The translations under genes and the position numbers were made by a program. The notes under the pieces were generated by a model. The model was not told where the DNA came from, searched no databases, and saw nothing but the letters and a program-made list of their open reading frames with translations. 21,572 nucleotides of DNA. It comes from an uncultured Enorma sp. (lineage in GTDB: Bacteria; Actinomycetota; Coriobacteriia; Coriobacteriales; Coriobacteriaceae). Positions 13,434-20,500 of the stretch are shown here, in pieces (the first letter of the stretch is position 1; each line of letters begins with the position of its first letter). Location of the stretch: the NCBI GenBank assembly GCA_905210055.1, contig CAJLVH010000017.1:1-21572 (forward strand), given 5' to 3'.

Positions 13434-14558
13434 ATGATGGACATCATGACGAGTCGGTACGAGGACTGGCAGAATCGACTCGAGAAACACGTTGACTTTA
13501 ACATCTGTGAGTCCATGGTAGCGGCGTTTACGGAAGAGGAACTTCTGGCGATCGATCCAGAGGGCGCTGCTGCTCTACGCCAGACGGGTGCGCATGAGCT
13601 TCTCAATTATGGCTGGATTGAGGGGTCGGCGGAGTTTAAGCAGGGTGTCGCTGGCCTGTACCAGAGCGAGGTCGCGCCCGACCGCATCCTCCAGACGAAC
13701 GGCGGTACCGGCGCAAACTTCAACGCAATGTATGCGCTCATCGAGCCTGGTGACCACGTAATCGTGGAGAGCCCCGCTTACGAGCCGCTCGAGGTGCTCG
13801 CGCGGCAGTTCGGAGCAGAGGTCGAGCTCTGGCGCCTGCGCGAAGAGCATGCCTGGCAGCCTGATATCGGGGAGTTGCGGCAGATGGTTCGCCCGGACAC
13901 GAAGCTCATTGTGCTCGTGAACGCCTCGAATCCTTTGGGCGTTGTGCTCGAGACGCCGCTTCTCGAGGAGATTGCAGACATTGCACGCTCGGTCGGGGCA
14001 TACGTCCTGTGCGACGAAGCGTTTCGCCCGTTCGATGAGTCTGTCAACTATACATCGATGATCGATGTATACGAAAAGGCTATCGTGACCTGCACACTTT
14101 CCAAAGCGTATGCGGTGCCGGGAATTCGGATCGGCTGGGTTGTCGCCGACGACGAAATTGCCGGGCGTGTGCGGCGGCTGCGCGACTACACGATGGTGAG
14201 CTGCGGCGTTCCCAACGATGCGCTTGGCGTATACGTGTTACGCAACCGCGAGGGCATTCTCAAGCGCAACTGCGAGATTGTTATGCGCAACCTGGAGATT
14301 GCAGACGCGTGGATTGCAGGTCAGCCACGTGTGAGCTGGCAGAAACCACGTGGCGTGACGACCGGCTTCATGCGTCTCGACATTCCCGAGGACGACGTAT
14401 CGTTTTGCAAGCGACTTGCCGCGGAACGTAAGACGCTGCTCATACCCGGCGGCTGCTTCGACCTCCCGTGCGGTGCGCGTTTGGGATATTGCGCTCATGA
14501 GCAGATTTTGCGTCGCGGCCTCGATGAACTTGCTGCAGCATTGGCAGAATTCGACTGA
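13434..14558 (+). CDS. PLP-dependent aminotransferase, class I/II fold
   Basis: A 374-residue fold-type I aminotransferase with the main cofactor contacts: Y116 in SPAYEP, N166 in NASNPLG, D194 in LCDEAF, Schiff-base K224 in TLSKAYAVPG and R232 in IRIGW. The usual NPTG reads NPLG, an atypical residue next to the PLP-contacting Asn. The ribosome site AGGAGG (13427-13432) is very close; of three in-frame ATGs, 13437 has better spacing than 13434, and the true start may be either. Position at the end of the arginine cluster suggests it acts on arginine, ornithine or a related amino acid, but specificity cannot be read. Related branches include aspartate aminotransferases and capreomycidine-synthase-like enzymes. 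The gene converges with the ArsR-type gene. Confidence 0.85.
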   Translation: MMDIMTSRYEDWQNRLEKHVDFNICESMVAAFTEEELLAIDPEGAAALRQTGAHELLNYGWIEGSAEFKQGVAGLYQSEVAPDRILQTNGGTGANFNAMYALIEPGDHVIVESPAYEPLEVLARQFGAEVELWRLREEHAWQPDIGELRQMVRPDTKLIVLVNASNPLGVVLETPLLEEIADIARSVGAYVLCDEAFRPFDESVNYTSMIDVYEKAIVTCTLSKAYAVPGIRIGWVVADDEIAGRVRRLRDYTMVSCGVPNDALGVYVLRNREGILKRNCEIVMRNLEIADAWIAGQPRVSWQKPRGVTTGFMRLDIPEDDVSFCKRLAAERKTLLIPGGCFDLPCGARLGYCAHEQILRRGLDELAAALAEFD

Positions 14559-14599
14559 GCACACAGAGTATCGTTGAGGGCTTGGTGACGAGTTTGAGC

Positions 14600-14637
14600 A
14601 GTGGGGTGGAGACTTCTACGAGTGTTTTCACCTCACT
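14600..14637 (+). terminator. Weak hairpin terminator after the aminotransferase gene
   Basis: AGTGGGGTGG (14600-14609) pairs with TCACCTCACT (14628-14637) in RNA of the plus strand, counting two G-U pairs, with an 18-nt loop. On the minus strand the two wobble pairs become mismatches, so it favours plus-strand transcripts. It is followed by TCCGTTTG, a poor T-tract. Confidence 0.35.
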
Positions 14638-14671
14638 TCCGTTTGTCGAGGACCGCTTGCCACTTCACTTG

Positions 14672-15751
14672 CTACGGCGTATCGAGCAGGTGTTCCAAGA
14701 ACGAAAGATGCGCCTGGTAGTTTTCGTAGAGCAGGTTGTAGTACACCTCGTTTTTCATGCGCTGTGGATACACGAGATCCGCATCACGCATAGCGCGGAG
14801 ATGCACCGATATGGAACTCGGTGCGACTTGGAGAATATCGGCGAGCTCTTTGGTCGTCTTGGGAGAGACGTTAAGTTCGGCGAGGATTTTAAGTTTCATG
14901 GGGCTGCCGATGGCCTTAAGGAATAGCTCGATTTTCGGAGGTATTTCTGCCGTGGCCTGTCCGAACGTGACGCCTTTGAATATGGTTAGACAGCCATCGA
15001 TGCAGTTAATCATGAAGTGTGGCGTGAGAAACGATGTGATGATCACATTGATGCGTTTTATCTCATCATTGCGGTAGAACAGCTCGAGTTGCCGGCCTAC
15101 GCGGATGCCAGTTCTGTCGACGTGCACCTGCTCGTGGCAGTTCTCGATATACTGCGCGGGGCCGTCTAGCTCCAGCAGCTTCCGCTCAGTTGCGAGCGCG
15201 CTGATTTCGGAGACGCCTATGGTGTTCCAGATGTCAGCAAAGTGCTCATGCCAATACCGATCGAGCACGGAAACGAGCCGATGGCGGTATTCCTCTAGGT
15301 TGTCGAGGATATAGCGAGCGAATTTCTCGGGGACATAGTAGCGAAAGATTTCCGAATTCTGCTCGAGAAGGTGGTCGGTGCTTGTGATGCTATGAGCGAG
15401 CGTACGGCGGGGGACAAGGCCGGAGAAGATACCGTAGCAGAAATCGACGTCACTCATGTTGGCTAGATGCGCGAGGAACGCCTTCATGCTCGTGACTTCA
15501 CCTTGTTCGATGTAACCCACGAGGTCCATGATAAGCGCCCAGTTCATGGTGTGGTCAGAGAAAAATAGGAGCTCGTCGCGCAGGTCGGTATCCATGGAAG
15601 CGAGAGTGCTCTTTGTCCAACGGCTGCGGTTCGGATGGAGCTCGGGAGCCGACAGGGCATGAAGGCTCGCGACCATCTCGACGACTGGGCTATATTTGAT
15701 GACGACTTCTTTGGTAAGCGGAATACCGCTCGTTTCCTCTAGCAGCAGCAT
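14672..15751 (-). CDS. ArsR/SmtB-type winged-helix regulator with large N-terminal domain
   Basis: A 359-residue regulator. The C-terminal part (about 278-340) is an ArsR-type winged helix: AIGSPMKLKILAEL, then KTTKELADIL, recognition helix APSSISVHLRAMRDADL and a wing ending in NEVYYNL. The first about 270 residues are not a metal site and contain no known enzyme motif; they resemble the long N-terminal regions (DUF5937-like) of some actinobacterial ArsR proteins, probably a ligand-sensing part. Metal-binding Cys patterns such as ELCVCDL are absent. It converges on the aminotransferase gene, so it is a candidate controller of the arc cluster. The ATG at 15751 has only a weak ribosome site (GAGAAA), so the start is less certain. 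The base composition is slightly more AT-rich than neighbours. Confidence 0.78.
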   Translation of the reverse strand: MLLLEETSGIPLTKEVVIKYSPVVEMVASLHALSAPELHPNRSRWTKSTLASMDTDLRDELLFFSDHTMNWALIMDLVGYIEQGEVTSMKAFLAHLANMSDVDFCYGIFSGLVPRRTLAHSITSTDHLLEQNSEIFRYYVPEKFARYILDNLEEYRHRLVSVLDRYWHEHFADIWNTIGVSEISALATERKLLELDGPAQYIENCHEQVHVDRTGIRVGRQLELFYRNDEIKRINVIITSFLTPHFMINCIDGCLTIFKGVTFGQATAEIPPKIELFLKAIGSPMKLKILAELNVSPKTTKELADILQVAPSSISVHLRAMRDADLVYPQRMKNEVYYNLLYENYQAHLSFLEHLLDTP

Positions 15752-15815
15752 TGTTTTCTCGCATCTGTATCTGCCTGCGCAACAGCGTCGTGGATAATGC
15801 TAGTACATCGTCCTC

Positions 15816-15821
15816 ATTATA
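15816..15821 (-). promoter_or_regulatory. -10 box of the ArsR-type regulator gene
   Basis: A perfect TATAAT reads on the minus strand about 65 bases before the start codon. The -35 position (about 17 bases upstream) reads roughly TAGGTC and is weak, as expected for a regulated or activator-dependent promoter. Confidence 0.5.
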
Positions 15822-15840
15822 TGTTGTGTTATGCACAAGA
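15822..15840. promoter_or_regulatory. Candidate operator at the regulator's own promoter
   Basis: TTGTG (15824-15828) and CACAA (15834-15838) form an inverted repeat around a 5-base centre, extending to 7-base arms with one mismatch if flanks are added. It overlaps the -10/-35 spacer, the usual place for an ArsR-type autoregulatory operator. Inference only. Confidence 0.4.
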
Positions 15841-15944
15841 CCTAGGGAGAGCCTGCTACCGTCACATAAGGTTCGCTGAATGGCTGCGGGGAGGATCGCC
15901 GCGCACGCTGCTCTCTATTCGCCCGGCGATGCTCTGTGCCGTGC

Positions 15945-16574
15945 CTAGTGCTTGCCGTTCTGCGCGGCGGCGCCGTTCACATGGTCGCGAGCGTAGACCG
16001 CGCCGTGCATGAGCGCAAGCTCGCAGGCATCGGCCGCGCGCTGGACAGTATCGGCGAACGCCTCGGCCTCCTTGTTGCGCAGCTGCTTGAGTACGAAATC
16101 GGCCGTGGGCATCTTGCCGGGAGGCTCGCCGATGCCGAAGCGGATGCGGCTGAAGTCGCGGCTGCCGAGTTTGTCGATGATGGAACGCAGACCGTTGTGG
16201 CCGGCGTGCCCGCCGCCCACCTTCACCCGCACATCGCCTTCGGGGATGTCGAGCTCATCGTGGACCACGAGAAGCTCCTCGGGCGCGATCTTATACTCGC
16301 GGCAGAGCTTGGAGATGGGGCCGCCGCTCGTGTTCATGAAGCTCTGAGGCTTTACGAGCACGACCTCGCGCACGCCCCCTTCCGCTTCGGCGTCGCGCAC
16401 ACGCGTGGTGGCGATTTCGGCGCCGAGTTGGTTCTTCCAGTACGTCACGCCGGCGCGTCTCGCGAGTTCGTCGACCGTTTGAAAGCCCGCATTGTGGCGG
16501 GTGCTCGCATATTCTTCGCCGGGGTTTCCCAAGCCGGCGATCATGCGGATAGGTTTAGGTTGCGGTTGGGGCAT
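15945..16574 (-). CDS. pth: Peptidyl-tRNA hydrolase
   Basis: A 209-residue enzyme that frees tRNA from prematurely released peptidyl-tRNA. The N-terminal GLGNPGEEYASTRHNAG contains N17 and catalytic H27. FMNTSGG gives N81, VVHDELDIPEGDVRVK gives D106, and GGGHAGHNGLRSI gives N127: the full active-site set. The C-terminal tail is slightly longer than in E. coli and ends in a hydrophilic segment. AAGGAG lies 7 bases before the ATG at 16574. In many actinobacteria pth follows glmU-prs and ribosomal protein genes; here it is downstream of prs on the same strand, but 411 bases of palindrome-rich DNA and a promoter of its own separate them. Confidence 0.95.
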   Translation of the reverse strand: MPQPQPKPIRMIAGLGNPGEEYASTRHNAGFQTVDELARRAGVTYWKNQLGAEIATTRVRDAEAEGGVREVVLVKPQSFMNTSGGPISKLCREYKIAPEELLVVHDELDIPEGDVRVKVGGGHAGHNGLRSIIDKLGSRDFSRIRFGIGEPPGKMPTADFVLKQLRNKEAEAFADTVQRAADACELALMHGAVYARDHVNGAAAQNGKH

Positions 16575-16600
16575 CAGAACTCCTTCGAAGTGCTCTGCGA

Positions 16601-16628
16601 GATATATTTAGTGTCGTATTCCGGACAA
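16601..16628 (-). promoter_or_regulatory. Candidate promoter of pth
   Basis: On the minus strand TTGTCC (16623-16628) is followed after 16 bases by TATATC (16601-16606), each 4 of 6 to consensus. It would start the transcript some 20 bases before the pth ATG. The -35 is itself one of the repeated GGACA/TGTCC motifs described for this region. Confidence 0.45.
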
Positions 16629-16706
16629 ATTATCGCCCAAAAGGACATTTCGGACATCGATTTAGGACATGTCCGCCGAATGTCCTAAATCGCGCTGCGA
16701 TGTCCG
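16623..16706. repeat. Cluster of seven GGACA/TGTCC motifs with nested inverted repeat
   Basis: GGACA occurs at 16623, 16643, 16652 and 16665; TGTCC at 16670, 16681 and 16701. CGATTTAGGACAT (16658-16670) is the exact reverse complement of 16680-16692, with a 9-nt loop. CGGACATCG (16651-16659) and CGATGTCCG (16698-16706) form an outer arm. GGACATGTCC at 16665-16674 is a perfect 10-base palindrome. The arrangement suits a DNA-binding protein array or a structured RNA upstream of pth. Confidence 0.75.
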
Positions 16707-16772
16707 CACGCTTTGCCAGCAAGCACGACAAGCTCGACAAGCCCGACGGTGGCGTTCAGCTCGCATGTTATG

Positions 16773-16866
16773 AAACCTATCGTGCTAAAAATTGCCGAAA
16801 CCGTCACGAAGAGACCCCCAGCACCCCCTTCGTGACGGTTTCGGCAATTTTTAGCACGATAGGTTT
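16773..16866. repeat. 94-bp element: perfect 39-bp inverted repeat with 16-nt spacer
   Basis: Arms 16773-16811 and 16828-16866 are exact reverse complements over all 39 bases. The spacer (16812-16827) is C-rich. Each arm holds TAAAAATTGCCGAAACCGTC or its complement. Transcribed, it would give a very stable 39-bp RNA duplex; as DNA it could extrude a cruciform. No transposase is near and no clear target-site duplication was found. It may be a MITE-like or REP-like intergenic repeat. Perfect identity of the arms implies recent origin or active correction between arms. Confidence 0.93.
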
Positions 16867-16875
16867 TAATACGAT

Positions 16876-16899
16876 GGGCTGCGGACGAAGCCGCAGCCC
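16876..16899 (-). terminator. Hairpin terminator downstream of prs
   Basis: GGGCTGCGG (16876-16884) and CCGCAGCCC (16891-16899) form a 9-bp GC-rich stem with a 6-nt loop, about 85 bases past the prs stop. Minus-strand sequence after it is ATCGTATTAAAA, with only a weak T content; plus-strand sequence has AGTTTT. It probably ends the glmU-prs transcript, maybe inefficiently. Confidence 0.5.
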
Positions 16900-16985
16900 A
16901 GTTTTCGAAGCGTTTTCGGAGCGAGCGAAGTTGAAGCGCGGATGCCAACCCTTGCTCACGTTGCCTTTACAGCGTCACGCGGCCG

Positions 16986-17969
16986 CTACAGCGCGAAGTC
17001 GCCGCCGATGAGCTTGGAGACGGAGTTCTCGCAGTACACAGCGTTGATCGCGTTGGCGAACTCTTCGGCGACGGAGATGGTCTTGATCTTGCCGCCGACC
17101 TCGACGGGGATGGAGTCGGTGACCACGCACTCAACGATGGGCGCATCGTTCAGGCGCTCGATCGCGGGGCCGGAGAAAATGCCATGGGTGGCGCACACGT
17201 AGATGTCGCCGGCGCCCAGTTTCTTAAGCTCGCGGACGCTTGCGCACAGCGTACCGGCGGTATCGATCATGTCGTCGTTGATGACGCACGTCTTGCCCTC
17301 GATGTTGCCGATGATGCCCATGACCTCGGCTGCGTTGTGGCGCGGACGTCCCTTGTGGGCGATGGCGAGGTCGCAGCCGAGCATGTCGGAGAGCTTCTTG
17401 GCAGCCTTGGCACGGCCGACGTCGGGCGATACGACCACGAGGTTCTCGGTGTCGAAGCCCTTGTTGTTGTAGTACTCGCCAAAGAGGGGCAGTGCGGAAA
17501 GGTGGTTCACCGGGATGTCGAAGAATCCCTGGATCTGGCCCTGGTGCAGGTCGAGCGTGATGACGCGGTCGACACCCGCGCGCTCGAGCAGGTTGGCCAC
17601 CAGGCGCGCCGTGATGGGCTCGCGCGGGGCGGCCTTGCGATCCTGGCGCGCATAGCCGTAGTGCGTGATGCAGGCGGTGATGGTGCGGGCGGATGCGCGC
17701 TTCGCCGCATCGGTCGCGATGAGCAGCTCCATGAGGGCGTCGTTCACATTGCCCGAGATGGACTGGACGAAGAAAACGTCCGCGCCGCGCACCGTCTCAT
17801 CGAAGCGCGCATAGATCTCGCCGTTCGCGAACTTCTCAAGAGCAAGGCCGGAAAGCTCGACCCCCAAGATCTGTGCGATCTTCTCTGCGAGCGGGCGGTT
17901 CGCCGTTCCCGAGTAGAGGCGAAGCGTCTTCACCATCTGCATGGTCTTTTTCGGGTCGTTTTCTGGCAT
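16986..17969 (-). CDS. prs: Ribose-phosphate pyrophosphokinase (PRPP synthetase)
   Basis: A 327-residue enzyme making PRPP from ribose 5-phosphate and ATP for nucleotide, His and Trp synthesis. Visible marks are FANGEIYARFDETVRG (47-62), the ATP-loop YARQDRKAAPREPITAR (106-122), DLHQGQIQGFFDIPV (140-154) and the PRPP-binding loop NDDMIDTAGTL (231-241). Length fits class I. AAAGGAGAGG lies just before the ATG at 17969. The gene starts 46 bases after the glmU stop on the same strand, forming the well-known glmU-prs operon of Gram-positive bacteria. Confidence 0.97.
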   Translation of the reverse strand: MPENDPKKTMQMVKTLRLYSGTANRPLAEKIAQILGVELSGLALEKFANGEIYARFDETVRGADVFFVQSISGNVNDALMELLIATDAAKRASARTITACITHYGYARQDRKAAPREPITARLVANLLERAGVDRVITLDLHQGQIQGFFDIPVNHLSALPLFGEYYNNKGFDTENLVVVSPDVGRAKAAKKLSDMLGCDLAIAHKGRPRHNAAEVMGIIGNIEGKTCVINDDMIDTAGTLCASVRELKKLGAGDIYVCATHGIFSGPAIERLNDAPIVECVVTDSIPVEVGGKIKTISVAEEFANAINAVYCENSVSKLIGGDFAL

Positions 17970-18015
17970 TGTTCCTCTCCTTTTTCGAGCTGCCTGATGC
18001 CTGCCAAACGCTTTG

Positions 18016-19395
18016 CTACTTACGGGCGCGCTTGCGCTCGGAATAGCCTTCTATGATGCGCTGCTCGGTACGCTCGACCGCGAGCGCGCCGTCAGGAACA
18101 TCCTGGGTGATGGTGCCGCCGGCACCGGTGACGGCGTGCGACCCGATGTTTACCGGCGCGACCATCATGGTGTCCGATCCGATGAACGTGTCGTCACCGA
18201 TCGTTGTGGGATGCTTGTTCACGCCGTCGTAATTACAGGTGATGGAGCCGGCGCCGATGTTCACGCCCGCACCCATGGTGGTGTCGCCGATATACGAGAG
18301 GTGGGGGACCTTCGAGCCCTTGCCGATGGTCGATTTCTTGATCTCGACATGCGTGCCAATGTGCGCGCCGTCGAGGACATGAGTGCCGGGGCGCAGGTAG
18401 GCGCGGGGGCCGCACGTGATGTCGTTCTCCAGCACCACGTCGATGCCGACCGTCTCGTCTACGGAGCAGCGGTCGCCGACGCGCACGTTCGTGAGGCGCG
18501 TGTTGGGACCGAGCACGCAATCTTCGCCCACGACGCAGGCGCCGATGAGGTGCGTCTGCGGCCAGATGACCGTGTCGCGGCCCACGGTTGCGTCCGGTCC
18601 GATCCACGCCTGGGCGGGATCGATGAACGTGACGCCCTCGGCCATGAGGCGCTCGTTGATGCGGTCGCGCGCAACGGCGGTAAGCTCTGCGAGCTGGGAG
18701 CGGCTGTTCACGCCCAGGCCGTCGCGGTAGTCCTCGCAGCAGTACGACGCGACGCGCTCGCCCGCTTCGCGCAGGATGCCAAGCATGTCGGGTAGATAAT
18801 ATTCGTGCTGGGCGTTGTCGCATCCGACCTCGCCGATATGCGCTTTGAGCTGGGCGCCGTCGAATGCGTAGCAGCCGGCGTTGCATTCGCCGATCGCCGC
18901 CTCTTCGGGGGTGCAATCCTTCTGCTCGACGATGCGCAGGAGCGAGCCGTCTGTATCGAGGACGATGCGTCCGTAGCCCTGGGGATCCTGTGGCTTGAAG
19001 GAGAGGACGTCGCCCGCCGCGACGGTGTTGGCGAAGTTCCCGATGGTTTCGGGCTGAATGAGCGGCAGGTCGCCATTGAGCACGACCACGGGGCCCGCGT
19101 CGATGCCCGTCGCTTCGAGTGCAATGCGCACAGCGTGCGCGGTACCCAGGCGTTCGGCCTGCTCGACGCACTCGACAACGGCCTGGGAGCCGGCATAGGT
19201 GGCATCGATAATGCCGCGTACCTCGTCGGCGTGGCTGCCCACGACCACCACCACGCGCTCGCAGCCGGCGCCAAGCGCCGCGTCGACAACCCAGCAGATC
19301 ATAGGCTTGCCGAGGATGGCATGGGAGACCTTGGCATGGTTCGATTTCATGCGGGTGCCCTCGCCGGCGGCAAGGATGATGGCGGTTGCGTTCAT
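18016..19395 (-). CDS. glmU: Bifunctional UDP-N-acetylglucosamine pyrophosphorylase / glucosamine-1-phosphate acetyltransferase
   Basis: A protein of 459 residues making UDP-GlcNAc, the first precursor of peptidoglycan. The N-terminal uridylyltransferase half starts with ATAIILAAGEGTRMKS and has VVLNGDLPLI, QGYGRIV and CNAGCYAFDG. The C-terminal left-handed beta-helix (from about 245) shows hexapeptide repeats and the acetyltransferase signature YIGDTTMGAGVNIGAGSI followed by NYDG. ATG 19395 follows GGGGGA by about 6 bases; an upstream in-frame TTG at 19407 is inside that ribosome site and is rejected. The order glmU-prs supports the assignment. It is divergent from ecfT. Confidence 0.96.
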   Translation of the reverse strand: MNATAIILAAGEGTRMKSNHAKVSHAILGKPMICWVVDAALGAGCERVVVVVGSHADEVRGIIDATYAGSQAVVECVEQAERLGTAHAVRIALEATGIDAGPVVVLNGDLPLIQPETIGNFANTVAAGDVLSFKPQDPQGYGRIVLDTDGSLLRIVEQKDCTPEEAAIGECNAGCYAFDGAQLKAHIGEVGCDNAQHEYYLPDMLGILREAGERVASYCCEDYRDGLGVNSRSQLAELTAVARDRINERLMAEGVTFIDPAQAWIGPDATVGRDTVIWPQTHLIGACVVGEDCVLGPNTRLTNVRVGDRCSVDETVGIDVVLENDITCGPRAYLRPGTHVLDGAHIGTHVEIKKSTIGKGSKVPHLSYIGDTTMGAGVNIGAGSITCNYDGVNKHPTTIGDDTFIGSDTMMVAPVNIGSHAVTGAGGTITQDVPDGALAVERTEQRIIEGYSERKRARK

Positions 19396-19411
19396 GTATT
19401 CCCCCAAGCGC

Positions 19412-19429
19412 GGCGCATCGCGGTGCGCC
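19412..19429 (-). promoter_or_regulatory. Hairpin in the glmU leader
   Basis: GGCGCA (19412-19417) and TGCGCC (19424-19429) form a 6-bp stem with a 6-nt loop some 16 bases before the glmU start, close to its ribosome site. Confidence 0.3.
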
Positions 19430-19430
19430 T

Positions 19431-19462
19431 GTTATCGTCGAAACACCATATCCGATGATAAC
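19431..19462. promoter_or_regulatory. Inverted repeat in the glmU-ecfT divergent region
   Basis: GTTATCGTCG (19431-19440) and CGATGATAAC (19453-19462) match as reverse complements at 9 of 10 positions around a 12-base AT-richer centre. Position and symmetry fit an operator at the glmU promoter, but I could not place -10 and -35 boxes with confidence. Confidence 0.4.
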
Positions 19463-19551
19463 CCAGCGGACGGCGTCTGGCGGCGGGAGTGCGCTATCGC
19501 GACGAAACGCCACAGCGCGCGATGTGGTGTGTACGTTGCGCTGCCAGCGCG

Positions 19552-19579
19552 TTGCCGAGCGCGGTACATTCGATACACT
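19552..19579 (+). promoter_or_regulatory. Candidate promoter of ecfT
   Basis: TTGCCG (19552-19557) is followed after 16 bases by TACACT (19574-19579), each 4 of 6 to consensus, giving a leader of about 45 bases before the GTG start. Confidence 0.35.
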
Positions 19580-19630
19580 GGTAAGCTTGAAAGACATGCT
19601 CGTTTGGAACCGCGCAGGAAGAGAGCCGCC

Positions 19631-20500
19631 GTGGCAACGCTCCCGCAACATACCGCGTTCGATACCGCGCACCCAGCGGTGCCGGCGGCGTTTCTGGTGC
19701 TGACGCTCGGCATGACCATGGCCTCCGCGCAGCCGATGCTCATCGGCGCATCCTTCGTCGGGGCGTTTGCGTATTCCGCTTGCGCGCGCGGTTTACGGGC
19801 GAGTGTGGCATCGCTTCGCTGGCAGATTCCGCTCGTCGCCGTGATCGCCGCGCTCAACCCGCTATTCTCGGCTTCCGGCTCGACCGAGGTTGCGCGCATA
19901 GGCTTTAGGGCGATCTATCTCGAAAGTCTGTGCTACGGGTTTGCCATGGGCGGCTTGTTCGTCTCGAGCGCCCTGTGGTTTCAGGCGGCGGCGACGATGC
20001 TTCCCGCCGAGAAGATCCTGGCGCTTCTGGGCAACGTGCTGCCCGTGGTCTCGCTCATGATCTCGCAATGCATGCGCCTCATTCCGCGGTTCGTGCGGCA
20101 GGGGAGGCTCATCGCAGCGGTTCAGGGAGTCGCGGAACCGCGTGGCGTCGGCGCGACGGAGGCGGTTCGCAGCCGTTTACGCATGACCTCGGTTCTCATG
20201 GGCTGGACGATGGAAGATTCGCTCGAGACCGCCGATGCGATGCGTGCCCGCGGTTGGGGAGCCGTGCCGCGCCGCAGTACGTATGCGCGCTATCGGTTCA
20301 CGCCGGCGGATGCGGCGGCGCTGGCGGCGATTATGCTCGGTGCCTCGCTTTGCATCACGATAAGCGTCGTTGCCACGGCGCAGTATTCGTTCTTCCCCAC
20401 GATGTCGCGACTTGTTCCATGGTGGGGCTATGTACCGTATGCGGTGTGGATGCTCGTCCCCGCGTTGCTGCATGTTCGCGAGGCGGTGAGGTTCCGATGA
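19631..20500 (+). CDS. ecfT: Energy-coupling factor (ECF) transporter transmembrane component EcfT
   Basis: A protein of about 289 residues with several hydrophobic helices and the ECF T-subunit coupling motif ARG in ADAMRARGWG (206-208), which touches the ATPase subunits. The preceding region, LPVVSLMISQCMRLIPRFVRQ, is also usual in CbiQ/EcfT proteins. The start is GTG 19631 after AGGAAGAGAG (19616-19625); the open frame continues upstream, but that part is antisense to glmU and has no homology-like features. The stop overlaps the ATG of the ATPase gene (20497-20500), so both are co-translated. EcfT links two ATPase domains to an S-component for vitamins or similar micronutrients. Confidence 0.88.
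   Translation: MATLPQHTAFDTAHPAVPAAFLVLTLGMTMASAQPMLIGASFVGAFAYSACARGLRASVASLRWQIPLVAVIAALNPLFSASGSTEVARIGFRAIYLESLCYGFAMGGLFVSSALWFQAAATMLPAEKILALLGNVLPVVSLMISQCMRLIPRFVRQGRLIAAVQGVAEPRGVGATEAVRSRLRMTSVLMGWTMEDSLETADAMRARGWGAVPRRSTYARYRFTPADAAALAAIMLGASLCITISVVATAQYSFFPTMSRLVPWWGYVPYAVWMLVPALLHVREAVRFR

Larger units (their letters stand above)
16575..16985. other. Palindrome-rich spacer between pth and prs, 411 bp
   Basis: No gene is supported here. The stretch holds, from left to right, the pth promoter, an array of GGACA/TGTCC motifs with a nested inverted repeat, a perfect 39-bp inverted repeat, a GC-rich terminator-like hairpin and a short unremarkable segment to the prs stop. Open frames crossing the 39-bp palindrome in both directions give the same short peptides by symmetry and are judged spurious. 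Confidence 0.7.

Noticed and set aside
16685..17011. Open frames on both strands across the 39-bp palindrome that give similar peptides (YRAKNCRNRHE and FVTVSAIFSTIGF)
   Set aside because: The likeness is a result of the palindrome being read both ways; no ribosome site supports either frame.
18233..19672. Long Arg-rich minus-strand frame overlapping glmU
   Set aside because: It is a frame-shifted shadow of glmU, which has complete catalytic motifs.
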